Positions 1 to 6,123 of a DNA stretch of 6,123 nt are shown here, piece by piece; positions within the stretch are counted from its first letter, which is position 1, and the number at the start of each line of letters is the position of its first letter. The notes beneath the pieces were generated by a model that did not search any database, was not told the origin of the DNA, and saw only the letters and a program-made list of their open reading frames with translations. Source of the DNA: Thermomicrobiales bacterium (lineage in GTDB: Bacteria > Chloroflexota > Limnocylindria > Limnocylindrales > CSP1-4). Location: contig SPCO01000095.1 in NCBI GenBank assembly GCA_004525275.1, forward strand, positions 1 to 6,123, given 5' to 3'. The translations under genes were made by a program, and so were the position numbers.

Positions 1-27
1 CGCGCTCGCTTCGTGCTGGGAGACTGA
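1..27 (+). CDS. 3' end of upstream gene, possibly rsmH (partial)
   Basis: An open frame enters from the left edge, reads RARFVLGD and stops at TGA 25-27, three bases before the GTG of the next gene. Eight residues are too few to identify a family. In most dcw clusters the gene immediately upstream of ftsL is rsmH (mraW), the 16S rRNA m4C1402 methyltransferase, so that is the most likely identity, by position only. The short spacing fits one operon with the downstream genes. It could also be a chance open frame. Confidence 0.35.
   Translation, partial: RARFVLGD
18..22 (+). promoter_or_regulatory. Ribosome binding site for the ftsL-like gene
   Basis: GGGAG, a good match to the Shine-Dalgarno core, ends 8 bases before GTG 31. 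It lies inside the last codons of the upstream frame. It is the clearest ribosome binding site in the window and supports GTG 31 as the start. Confidence 0.6.
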
Positions 28-30
28 TCG

Positions 31-411
31 GTGGCCGTCTACGAGGGTGCCCGGCCTCGAACCATCTCGATACCACGCTCGCGACTTGCCGCGGGTGTGC
101 CGACCCTGCCTCGTCGTCGAGCTCGGGTGGCCGTTCGTGCCGGCCGTACCCCCGGTCGCCTCGGGCTCGCGCTTGTCGTCGTCGTGGTCGCCTTCATGCT
201 CGCATTCTTCTCGCTCGCGCAGCAGATCCGTGTATCCGCGACAGGGCTGGACATCGGGCGTCTCAGCATCGAGCGACAGTCGCTTGAGGACGTCGCCATC
301 GACCTGACTTCGGACCTCAATCGATTGGGACGGGAACCGGCCATCAGGAAGCAGGCAATCGATGCCGGCCTGGGCCAGCTGCCCGCCCCGATCCTCCTCC
401 CAGCCAACTAG
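31..411 (+). CDS. ftsL: FtsL-like cell division protein (septum formation initiator type)
   Basis: This is a small bitopic membrane protein of 126 residues. It has an Arg/Pro-rich, positively charged N-terminus (about residues 1-43, presumably cytoplasmic), one strong membrane segment (about 44-64, with a run of five valines) and an extracytoplasmic helical region predicted to be coiled coil (about 70-100). That region ends in 'LGREPAIRKQAIDAGLG', resembling the tail of FtsL/DivIC proteins, where a coiled coil leads into an 'A...lGm' motif. Leucines at 78, 85, 92 and 99 fall exactly seven apart. The GTG start has a good ribosome binding site. Its place directly before an FtsI-type PBP is the classic ftsL position. 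In known systems FtsL, with FtsB/DivIC and FtsQ/DivIB, recruits and activates FtsW-FtsI at the septum. Primary sequence in this family is poorly conserved, so the call rests on architecture and context; a FtsB/DivIC-type protein is the alternative. Confidence 0.8.
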   Translation: MAVYEGARPRTISIPRSRLAAGVPTLPRRRARVAVRAGRTPGRLGLALVVVVVAFMLAFFSLAQQIRVSATGLDIGRLSIERQSLEDVAIDLTSDLNRLGREPAIRKQAIDAGLGQLPAPILLPAN

Positions 412-417
412 CTGATC

Positions 418-422
418 GAGAG
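418..422 (+). promoter_or_regulatory. Probable ribosome binding site for ftsI
   Basis: GAGAG lies 4 bases before ATG 427, within the 15-base gap that follows the ftsL stop. It is a partial Shine-Dalgarno match with slightly short spacing. The gap is too short to hold a separate promoter, so ftsI is probably expressed from the same transcript. Confidence 0.4.
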
Positions 423-426
423 ACCG

Positions 427-2262
427 ATGCTGGGCCGAACCGATTCGCGCCGCCGACTTCTCGTCATGCTGGGTGTCTTCGCGTTCGGTTCGCTGGCGCT
501 CACCGCTCGGCTGGCCTACTGGCAGGTCATCGATCAGTCACGGCTCGCGGCGGAAGCCGTCGGTCAGATCACGGTCACGATCGACACCCCGACGCGGCGC
601 GGTGACATCTTTGATCGGACGGGAACGGTCGTCCTTGCTACGACGGTCCAGCGCGACCGGCTCGTCGGCGCGCCCGATCAGCTGACACCCGACCAACGGC
701 GGGAGACCGTGGCTCAACTGAAGACCATCCTGCAACTCGACGAGGCGGACGCGATCGCCATCCGCGACAAGCTCACCGGTGATGCCGGCTACGTCGTCCT
801 GCGACACGGCCTCGATCGAGAGACCAGCAAACGGATCCAGACGGCGATCGATGCCAAGGACGTGGTCGGGCTGTCCCTCGAACCCGAGCCGGAGCGAGTC
901 TACCCTCAGGCCGGCGGTGGACCCAAGTCGACCCTGGCCGCCCACCTGCTCGGGTTCGTGAATCGGGACGGCGTCGGCCAGTACGGCGTGGAGCAGCACT
1001 ATCAGGCATCGCTGGCCGGGGAACCCAGCATCATCGTGGCCGAACGAGATGCGGGCGGTCAGGCACTCCTGGACGAGGCGACGATCACCCAACCGGGCCA
1101 GCGAGGGACGGACCTGATGCTGACCATCGACGCGGGCCTTCAGCTGCGGGTCGAGCAGGAACTCCTGGCCGCATGGATCGCGGACAACGCCAAACGCGTC
1201 TCGGCTGTGGTCCTTGACCCGCACACCGGCGAGGTCTACGCGATGGCGACCTATCCGTCGTACGACGCCAACGACTACAGGCAGGTCGCCACGGACGATC
1301 CATCCCGGTTCATCGATCCGCTCGTCTCGGCTGTCTATGAACCTGGGTCCGTGTTCAAGATGATGACCGCGGCGGCGGCCCTGACCGAAGGAACGGTTAC
1401 GACCAAGACGCTGATCAAGGACACCGGGACGCTTCCACTCGATGGTGGTCGGGCCAAGATCGACGATGCCGACCGCAAGGCGATGGGCTGGATGACCTTC
1501 GAGGACGCGATCGCCTATTCCAGAAACGTCGTGGCCGCCAAGGTCGCCCTTGGGCTCGGCAGGAATACTCGCCAATCATCGGCGACGCTGTATGACATGT
1601 GGCTCCGCCTGGGTTACGGCGTGCCGACGGGGATCGACGTGTCTGGCGAGGTCGGTGGGATCGTGCGGGATCCGGCCATCAATCCCTGGCGCGAGATCGA
1701 CCTGGCCAATGGTGCGTTCGGGCAGGGTGTGGCGGTAACGCCGATCCAGTTGGCGATGGCCTTCGCGTCGCTGGTGAATGGAGGGACCCTCGTCCAGCCC
1801 CATGTCGTGAGGTCGATCGGAGACCTTGAGGTCGCCCACGATCCTCGCGCGCTGGGTGTCGTCGATCCGAAGACCTCGGCGACCCTGGTCGGGATGATGC
1901 AGCACGTCCTCAAGGAGGTGCCGTTCTATCGCGACCGGACGCTCGTCCGCGGATACGACGTGGGCGGCAAGACGGGCACCGCGCAGATCTGGGACCCGAC
2001 GGCCGATAAGGGGCGCGGGGCGTGGAAGCGCAACCTGTTCAACTACTCGTTCGTCGGATATATCGGCCGCCAGCCGGGCATCCCCGACCTGGTCGCCGCG
2101 ATCCAGATCGAGGAAGGGACACCCACCGTCGCTCGGGTCGGCCACCTGGAGATGCCCGTCATGTCGTTCGAACTGTTCCGGCGCATCGCGACTGACGCGA
2201 TCACGACGTCGGATCTCCTGCCGACGATCCTGGCGACCGCTCCGCGAAACGACGAACGGTGA
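427..2262 (+). CDS. ftsI: Class B penicillin-binding protein, FtsI/PBP3-type peptidoglycan transpeptidase
   Basis: A D,D-transpeptidase that crosslinks septal peptidoglycan, anchored in the membrane with its catalytic domain outside. At 611 residues it is close to E. coli FtsI (588). Visible parts in order: a short basic N-terminus; one membrane anchor (about 11-29); the class B motif RGDIFDR at 58-64; a dimerisation/pedestal domain including 'HLLGFVNRDGVGQYGVEQHY'; and a transpeptidase domain from about residue 229, with 'VLDPHTGEVYAMA' near 262-274. All three catalytic motifs are intact: S308-V-F-K311 (Ser308 is the acylated nucleophile), S365-R-N367 and K515-T-G517. About 95 residues follow KTG, so there are no C-terminal PASTA repeats. 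Position after ftsL supports the division-specific FtsI role over an elongation PBP2. Its stop codon overlaps the murF start. Confidence 0.96.
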   Translation: MLGRTDSRRRLLVMLGVFAFGSLALTARLAYWQVIDQSRLAAEAVGQITVTIDTPTRRGDIFDRTGTVVLATTVQRDRLVGAPDQLTPDQRRETVAQLKTILQLDEADAIAIRDKLTGDAGYVVLRHGLDRETSKRIQTAIDAKDVVGLSLEPEPERVYPQAGGGPKSTLAAHLLGFVNRDGVGQYGVEQHYQASLAGEPSIIVAERDAGGQALLDEATITQPGQRGTDLMLTIDAGLQLRVEQELLAAWIADNAKRVSAVVLDPHTGEVYAMATYPSYDANDYRQVATDDPSRFIDPLVSAVYEPGSVFKMMTAAAALTEGTVTTKTLIKDTGTLPLDGGRAKIDDADRKAMGWMTFEDAIAYSRNVVAAKVALGLGRNTRQSSATLYDMWLRLGYGVPTGIDVSGEVGGIVRDPAINPWREIDLANGAFGQGVAVTPIQLAMAFASLVNGGTLVQPHVVRSIGDLEVAHDPRALGVVDPKTSATLVGMMQHVLKEVPFYRDRTLVRGYDVGGKTGTAQIWDPTADKGRGAWKRNLFNYSFVGYIGRQPGIPDLVAAIQIEEGTPTVARVGHLEMPVMSFELFRRIATDAITTSDLLPTILATAPRNDER

Positions 2263-3728
2263 CGCCAGCCTATGCGACACTTGCGCTCGTGACCGACGTC
2301 GATCCGTCGAGCTCGGGTCCCCGGGATGCCCACGAGCCGGCGCTCACGGCCGATGACCTCGCCCGCCTCACCGGTGGTCGGCTCGAGGCTCGATCGGACC
2401 GACCCATCCGGGGTGCAGCCGTCGACTCGAGATCGGTCGAGCCGGGCAACCTGTTCGTCGCGCTACCGGGTGAACGGACGGATGGCCATGCGTTCATCGG
2501 TGAGGCGATCGCCGCGGGGGCCGCCGCCATCATCGTGACCCGACCCGTGGCCGTGGACCTGGATCTTGGCGACGTGACGGTCGTTCGCGCCGTGGACCCG
2601 GTCGCGGCCCTGGGCGCAGTCGCGGCCGGCTGGCGACGCCGATTTGACCCGCTCGTCGTGGGTGTCACGGGGAGCATCGCCAAGACTTCTGCCAAGGAGG
2701 CCATCGCGGCCACACTGGCGCCCCGTCTCCGCACGTTGCGCAACGACGGCAACCAGAACAATGAGATCGGCCTGCCGCTGACACTGCTACGTCTTGGTCC
2801 AGAACATGAAGCCGCGGTCCTCGAGATGGGCATGTACGTCGGCGGTGAGATCGCCGATCTGGCCGCCATGGCGGCGCCTCGGATCGGCGTCGTCACCGCG
2901 GTCCAGCCGGTCCATTTGTCCAGGATCGGTTCACTGGAGGCGATCGAGGCGGCCAAGGGCGAGCTGCTCGAAGCCCTGCCGGCCGATGGCACGGCCATCC
3001 TCAATGCGGACGATCCGATCGTTCGCCGAATGGGCGATCGGACGGTGGCTCGGACCCTCACGTTCGGCTTTGATCCGGACGCGCACGTCAGGGCCGTATC
3101 GGTGACCTCGGCCGGACTCGATGGCATGCGCTTCGAGGCGCGCATCGACGGCGCCCATCGGGCGATCACGATCCCGACCCTGGGGCGTCTGTCCGTCCAT
3201 AACGCATTGGCCGGTCTGGCCGTCGGCCGAGCCGCGGGCCTGTCGTTCGACGACATGGCTGAGGGCCTCGCCGCGGGCTGGACCGCTCCACATCGCGCGC
3301 AGCCCGTGCGTCTCGGTGGCGTGACCCTGATCGATGACACGTACAACGCCTCCCCGCGCTCGGTCATCGCGGCCCTCGAACTGTTGGCGGGCTTGCCCGG
3401 CCGTCGGGCGGCGGTGCTTGGCGAGATGCTCGAGCTTGGGGAGTCCAGCGAGGCGGGCCATCGAGTCGTCGGAGAAGCGGCCGCGCGGACGCTGGACTGG
3501 CTCGTCGTCGTCGGGGATGGGGCGGCCGGGATCGCGGCCGGGGCCGAGGCCGCCGGGATGGACGTCTCGAGGATCATCCGGGTCAGCGATCCGGATGTCG
3601 CCGTCGAGGTGATCCCGCCGCGATTGCGGGACGGGGATGTCGTCCTCCTGAAGGCGTCCCGCGGCGTGGCCCTGGAGCGCGTCGTGGATGGCCTGCGGAG
3701 CGAACTCGGTGGCGACAGTCCTCGATGA
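2259..3728 (+). CDS. murF: UDP-N-acetylmuramoyl-tripeptide--D-alanyl-D-alanine ligase MurF
   Basis: Cytoplasmic ATP-dependent ligase that adds D-Ala-D-Ala to UDP-MurNAc-tripeptide, the last Mur ligase step. It has 489 residues, longer than E. coli MurF (452). The N-terminal UDP-binding domain starts near residue 29 ('LTADDLARLTGG'). The P-loop is at 135-143, with K142-T143. MurF signatures follow: 'GNQNNEIGLPLTLL' (164 on), 'EMGMYVGGEI' (189 on), His219 in 'QPVHLSRIGS', and Lys233 in 'EAAKGELLEAL', the expected carbamylated lysine. The C-terminal domain has 'IDDTYNASP' (358-366) and 'AVLGEMLELGESSEAGH'. These separate it from MurE and MurD. The P-loop has Ala141 where most Mur ligases have Gly. 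GTG 2259 overlaps the ftsI stop as GTGA, suggesting coupled translation; no good Shine-Dalgarno is seen. GTG 2289 (codon 11) is an alternative start. MurE is not encoded beside it. Confidence 0.95.
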   Translation: MTPAYATLALVTDVDPSSSGPRDAHEPALTADDLARLTGGRLEARSDRPIRGAAVDSRSVEPGNLFVALPGERTDGHAFIGEAIAAGAAAIIVTRPVAVDLDLGDVTVVRAVDPVAALGAVAAGWRRRFDPLVVGVTGSIAKTSAKEAIAATLAPRLRTLRNDGNQNNEIGLPLTLLRLGPEHEAAVLEMGMYVGGEIADLAAMAAPRIGVVTAVQPVHLSRIGSLEAIEAAKGELLEALPADGTAILNADDPIVRRMGDRTVARTLTFGFDPDAHVRAVSVTSAGLDGMRFEARIDGAHRAITIPTLGRLSVHNALAGLAVGRAAGLSFDDMAEGLAAGWTAPHRAQPVRLGGVTLIDDTYNASPRSVIAALELLAGLPGRRAAVLGEMLELGESSEAGHRVVGEAAARTLDWLVVVGDGAAGIAAGAEAAGMDVSRIIRVSDPDVAVEVIPPRLRDGDVVLLKASRGVALERVVDGLRSELGGDSPR

Positions 3729-4720
3729 CCGACAACCTGGCCCAGGTCGAACTCATCCAGGGACTCCTCCTCGCGTTCGCCCTGATGGTCATCCTGATGT
3801 CGCCCTATATCCGTCTGCTCCACGCCGTTGGTTTTGGCAAACGGATCCGCGAAGACGGGCCGGAGAGCCACTTCGTCAAGGAAGGCACCCCGACGATGGG
3901 CGGGTTGCTCATCGTGGTCGTGGTCATCGGTATCTACTTCTTCCTCCGACCCGGACCGGATGCATCGACGTTCGCGCCGCTCGCGGCGCTCGCCGGCGTC
4001 GGCTTGCTTGGCGCGTTCGATGACTACCTCAACGCCCGGACGGGTGAGGGGATCCGGGTCAGGCAGAAGCTCATCTGGCTGACGATCGTGGCCTTCGTGG
4101 CGGCCTGGCAGATCCAGCAGACGTACGACATCACCGCCATCGCCGTGCCGTTCGTCGGGGCGGTCGAGATCGACCCGCGGGTCTACATCCTCTTTGCTGC
4201 CTTCGCCATCGTTGCCGCGGCGAACGGGGTCAACATCACCGACGGTCTGGATGGCTTGTCGGGCGGCACGCTGGCCATCGCCTTCGTCGCGTACATGCTC
4301 ATCGCGCTCTTCAATTCGCCGCTGGCCCAACCGAACCTGGCCCTCTTGTGCGCCCTGATCATCGGTGCCCTCCTGGGATTCCTATGGTTCAACGTCCACC
4401 CAGCCCAGATCTTCATCGGCGATTCGGGAGCGTTGGCGCTGGGCGCGACGCTGGCGGTGACCGCCCTCATCACCGGCCAGATCCTGGTCCTGCCGCTGAT
4501 CGGGATCATCTTCGTCATCGAGACCGCGTCGGTCATCCTCCAGGTCGGCTACTACAAGATGTCGGGGGGTAAACGACTGTTCCGGATGAGCCCGATCCAT
4601 CACCACTTCGAACTGGGTGGATGGGATGAAGAGAAGATCACGATCCGCTTCTGGATCGTCGGGATCCTCGCCGCGCTTCTCGGCGTAACGCTCTTCCTGG
4701 CATCTCTGGATCGGTTGTAG
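3725..4720 (+). CDS. mraY: Phospho-N-acetylmuramoyl-pentapeptide-transferase MraY
   Basis: Polytopic membrane enzyme that transfers phospho-MurNAc-pentapeptide from UDP to undecaprenyl phosphate, forming lipid I. It has 331 residues (E. coli 360), dense in hydrophobic segments as expected for about ten membrane helices. Diagnostic motifs are intact: 'IREDGPESH' (41-49) and 'GTPTMGG' (54-60) in the first cytoplasmic loop; the Asp pair D99-D100 in 'DDYLNARTGEG', matching the Mg2+/substrate aspartates; 'NGVNITDGLDGLSGG' from Asn167; D233 in 'IFIGDSGALALG', matching the third essential Asp; and the His triplet H292-H294 in 'MSPIHHHFELGGW'. The HHH motif separates MraY from WecA-type transferases. 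ATG 3725 overlaps the murF stop as ATGA. Upstream Shine-Dalgarno is weak, so reinitiation after murF is likely. Neighbours on both sides supply its UDP-linked substrate. Confidence 0.97.
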   Translation: MTDNLAQVELIQGLLLAFALMVILMSPYIRLLHAVGFGKRIREDGPESHFVKEGTPTMGGLLIVVVVIGIYFFLRPGPDASTFAPLAALAGVGLLGAFDDYLNARTGEGIRVRQKLIWLTIVAFVAAWQIQQTYDITAIAVPFVGAVEIDPRVYILFAAFAIVAAANGVNITDGLDGLSGGTLAIAFVAYMLIALFNSPLAQPNLALLCALIIGALLGFLWFNVHPAQIFIGDSGALALGATLAVTALITGQILVLPLIGIIFVIETASVILQVGYYKMSGGKRLFRMSPIHHHFELGGWDEEKITIRFWIVGILAALLGVTLFLASLDRL

Positions 4721-6123
4721 TGACGACCATGACGATGGATGGGCCGATCGATCTCGACGCCCTCGAACTCGACGCGGTCCTTGGCGGTGCACTGCGTGGG
4801 CGCCGGATCACGGTCCTCGGTCTGGCCAGGAGCGGTGTCGCCCTCGCGCGCTTCTTCTCTGATGCCGGGGCTCGCGTGACCATCTACGACGGTCGTGCCA
4901 TGGCCGAATTGCAGACCGCCATCGCTGAGCTCAGTGGACGATCGGTGACCTTGGCGTTGGGACCCGACGTGGACCCGATGTCGACCTGGCTAGGTGCCGG
5001 ATTGGTGGCCACGTCACCGGCCATCACGCCAGATCTTCCGACCACGGAACCTCGCTTGCGGACGGCCCTGCAACAGCTCGTCGCGGCGCGCAGTCGTGGC
5101 GAACCGGACGCACCGGCCCTGGTCTCGGAGTCCGATCTATTCCTGCGCCTCTGTCCGTCACCGACGATCGGGGTCACCGGGACGAAGGGCAAGACGACGA
5201 CCGCGTCCTTGATCGCGGCCATCCTGGCGACGGATGCGAGCCATCCGGCCGTGCTGGGGGGCAACATCGGGTTCCCCCTCATCGAGCGCCTCCAGGACCT
5301 GACCGGTGACCACCGCGTCGTCGATGAGCTGTCCGAGCTGCAACTGCCGACCCTGTCCCGGGGCACGACGATCGCGGTCTACACGAACGTGACGTCGGAT
5401 CATCTCGATCGCCACGGAACTGTTGAGGCGTATCGACGATCCAAGCGGCGCCTGGCCGAACTGGTCGATCCGAGCGGAGCGATGGTCCTCAACGCGGAAG
5501 ACCCCGTCGTCAGCGCGTACGCGGCGGCGGGACCGGCCAGATCGGTCATGTATCAGCGGACGGCGCCCGGTCAGGGGGGCATTGGCGTCGTCGACGGCTG
5601 GATCGTTGCCGACGAGGTCGAGAGGCTGGGATCCGTTGCCGGAGGGCCTGCGACGAGCGGCACCGATGGTCGGATCATGCCCATTGCCGAGCTGTCGGTC
5701 CCGGGCGCCCACAACGTCTCCAACACCCTTGCCGCGGTCGCCGTCGGGCTCCTGTTCGGGATCGACGCCGCGGACGTCCGAGCGGCCACAGGCGGATTCA
5801 CAGGTGTCGAGCACCGACTCGAGCTCGTCGCGCGAGTTGCAGGCGTCCGGTTCATCAATGACTCCCAGGGGACCCAGCCGGACGCCGTGGCGGCGGCATT
5901 GCGGGCCTTTGATGCGCCCATCGTGCTGATCGCCGGCGGTCGTGACAAGGCGATCGACCTGTCCGAGCTGGCCCCTGTCGTCGCAGAGCGCGCCCACGCT
6001 GCGGTCCTGATCGGCGAGAGCGGACCGACGCTTGAGGCGGCCTTCCGGGCGGCCGGCCTGGCCCGGACCGAGCGGGCTGACGATCTTGAAACGGCCGTCC
6101 GCCGCGCCGAGAGCATCGCGCGC
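4720..6123 (+). CDS. murD: UDP-N-acetylmuramoylalanine--D-glutamate ligase MurD (3' end cut by window edge)
   Basis: Cytoplasmic ATP-dependent ligase that adds D-Glu to UDP-MurNAc-L-Ala. The frame stays open for 468 codons to the right edge. Features: an N-terminal Rossmann-like domain with 'VLGLARSGVALARFF' (from residue 32); P-loop 'GVTGTKGKTTT' with K158-T159; 'DELSELQL', equivalent to the usual ELSSFQL; 'NVTSDHLDRHGT'; Lys242 in 'YRRSKRRL', the expected carbamylated lysine; 'NAEDP'; 'GAHNVSN'; 'GVEHRLE'; 'INDSQGTQPDA' (379-388); and 'LIAGGRDKAID'. This order, especially HRLE followed by NDS and AGG-DK, is MurD rather than MurC, MurE or MurF. The final 'SPACASFDMF'-type segment is missing, so roughly 40 residues lie beyond the window. 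GTG 4720 shares a base with the mraY stop (TAGTG); ATG 4729 or 4735 are possible starts, all upstream of the first conserved strand. Confidence 0.95.
   Translation, partial: MTTMTMDGPIDLDALELDAVLGGALRGRRITVLGLARSGVALARFFSDAGARVTIYDGRAMAELQTAIAELSGRSVTLALGPDVDPMSTWLGAGLVATSPAITPDLPTTEPRLRTALQQLVAARSRGEPDAPALVSESDLFLRLCPSPTIGVTGTKGKTTTASLIAAILATDASHPAVLGGNIGFPLIERLQDLTGDHRVVDELSELQLPTLSRGTTIAVYTNVTSDHLDRHGTVEAYRRSKRRLAELVDPSGAMVLNAEDPVVSAYAAAGPARSVMYQRTAPGQGGIGVVDGWIVADEVERLGSVAGGPATSGTDGRIMPIAELSVPGAHNVSNTLAAVAVGLLFGIDAADVRAATGGFTGVEHRLELVARVAGVRFINDSQGTQPDAVAAALRAFDAPIVLIAGGRDKAIDLSELAPVVAERAHAAVLIGESGPTLEAAFRAAGLARTERADDLETAVRRAESIAR

Noticed and set aside
47..307. An alternative plus-strand frame overlapping the ftsL-like gene
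   Set aside because: It is Ser/Arg-rich with no membrane segment or family match, while the frame from GTG 31 has a ribosome binding site, a membrane helix and an FtsL-like tail.
412..426. Possible promoter or terminator in the only real intergenic gap
   Set aside because: Fifteen bases are too few for a promoter or a hairpin terminator, and no inverted repeat or T-run is present.
538..2280. Minus-strand open frames of 345 and 234 codons (538-1575 and 1576-2280) opposite ftsI
   Set aside because: Both mirror the codon bias of ftsI, have no recognisable motifs and would conflict with a clear, full-length PBP.
2270..4330. A 686-codon open frame on the minus strand across murF and mraY
   Set aside because: It lies wholly antisense to two genes with intact family motifs, is rich in Arg/Asp/Pro/Ser as expected for the reverse of GC-rich codons, and shows no recognisable domain. 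Long antisense frames are common in high-GC DNA.
5158..6116. Overlapping minus-strand frames and a 168-codon plus-strand frame (5423-5929) in the murD region
   Set aside because: The murD frame runs through the whole stretch with conserved motifs in order; the others are shadow frames of low-complexity Arg/Ser/Pro composition.
1..6123. A novel defence, mobile or biosynthetic system
   Set aside because: Every base range is accounted for by standard peptidoglycan and division genes. There are no direct or inverted repeats of note, no transposase or integrase, and no composition break that would suggest insertion.

Overview
The window is a GC-rich, tightly packed stretch of a bacterial division and cell-wall (dcw) gene cluster. 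All five recognisable genes lie on the + strand, with almost no intergenic space. High GC, a MurF with a 'QPVHL' motif and a MurD with an 'NDSQGTQPDA' motif suggest a GC-rich Chloroflexota or a related deep-branching lineage. That placement is from memory of family sequences and is only an inference.

Layout: positions 1-27 look like the last codons of an upstream gene, which would be rsmH (mraW) by usual dcw order. Then come an ftsL-like single-pass membrane protein (31-411), a class B penicillin-binding protein of the FtsI/PBP3 type (427-2262), murF (2259-3728), mraY (3725-4720) and murD (4720 to the right edge, C-terminus cut off). The last four genes overlap by 4, 4 and 1 bases, so they are almost certainly co-transcribed and probably translationally coupled. 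I see no internal promoter, terminator, RNA gene, mobile element or CRISPR array, and no gap over 300 bases without a gene.

How the genes work together: MurD adds D-Glu to UDP-MurNAc-L-Ala. After the third residue is added by MurE, which is not encoded here, MurF adds D-Ala-D-Ala. MraY moves the finished phospho-MurNAc-pentapeptide onto undecaprenyl phosphate to make lipid I. The FtsI-type PBP crosslinks septal peptidoglycan, and the FtsL-like protein probably belongs to the FtsQLB-type complex that controls it.

Nothing here looks like a new biological system. The points worth a second look are the missing murE between ftsI and murF, the non-canonical residues in the MurF P-loop and in MurD motifs, a possible N-terminal extension on MurF, a leucine heptad in the FtsL-like protein, and a high density of GATC.
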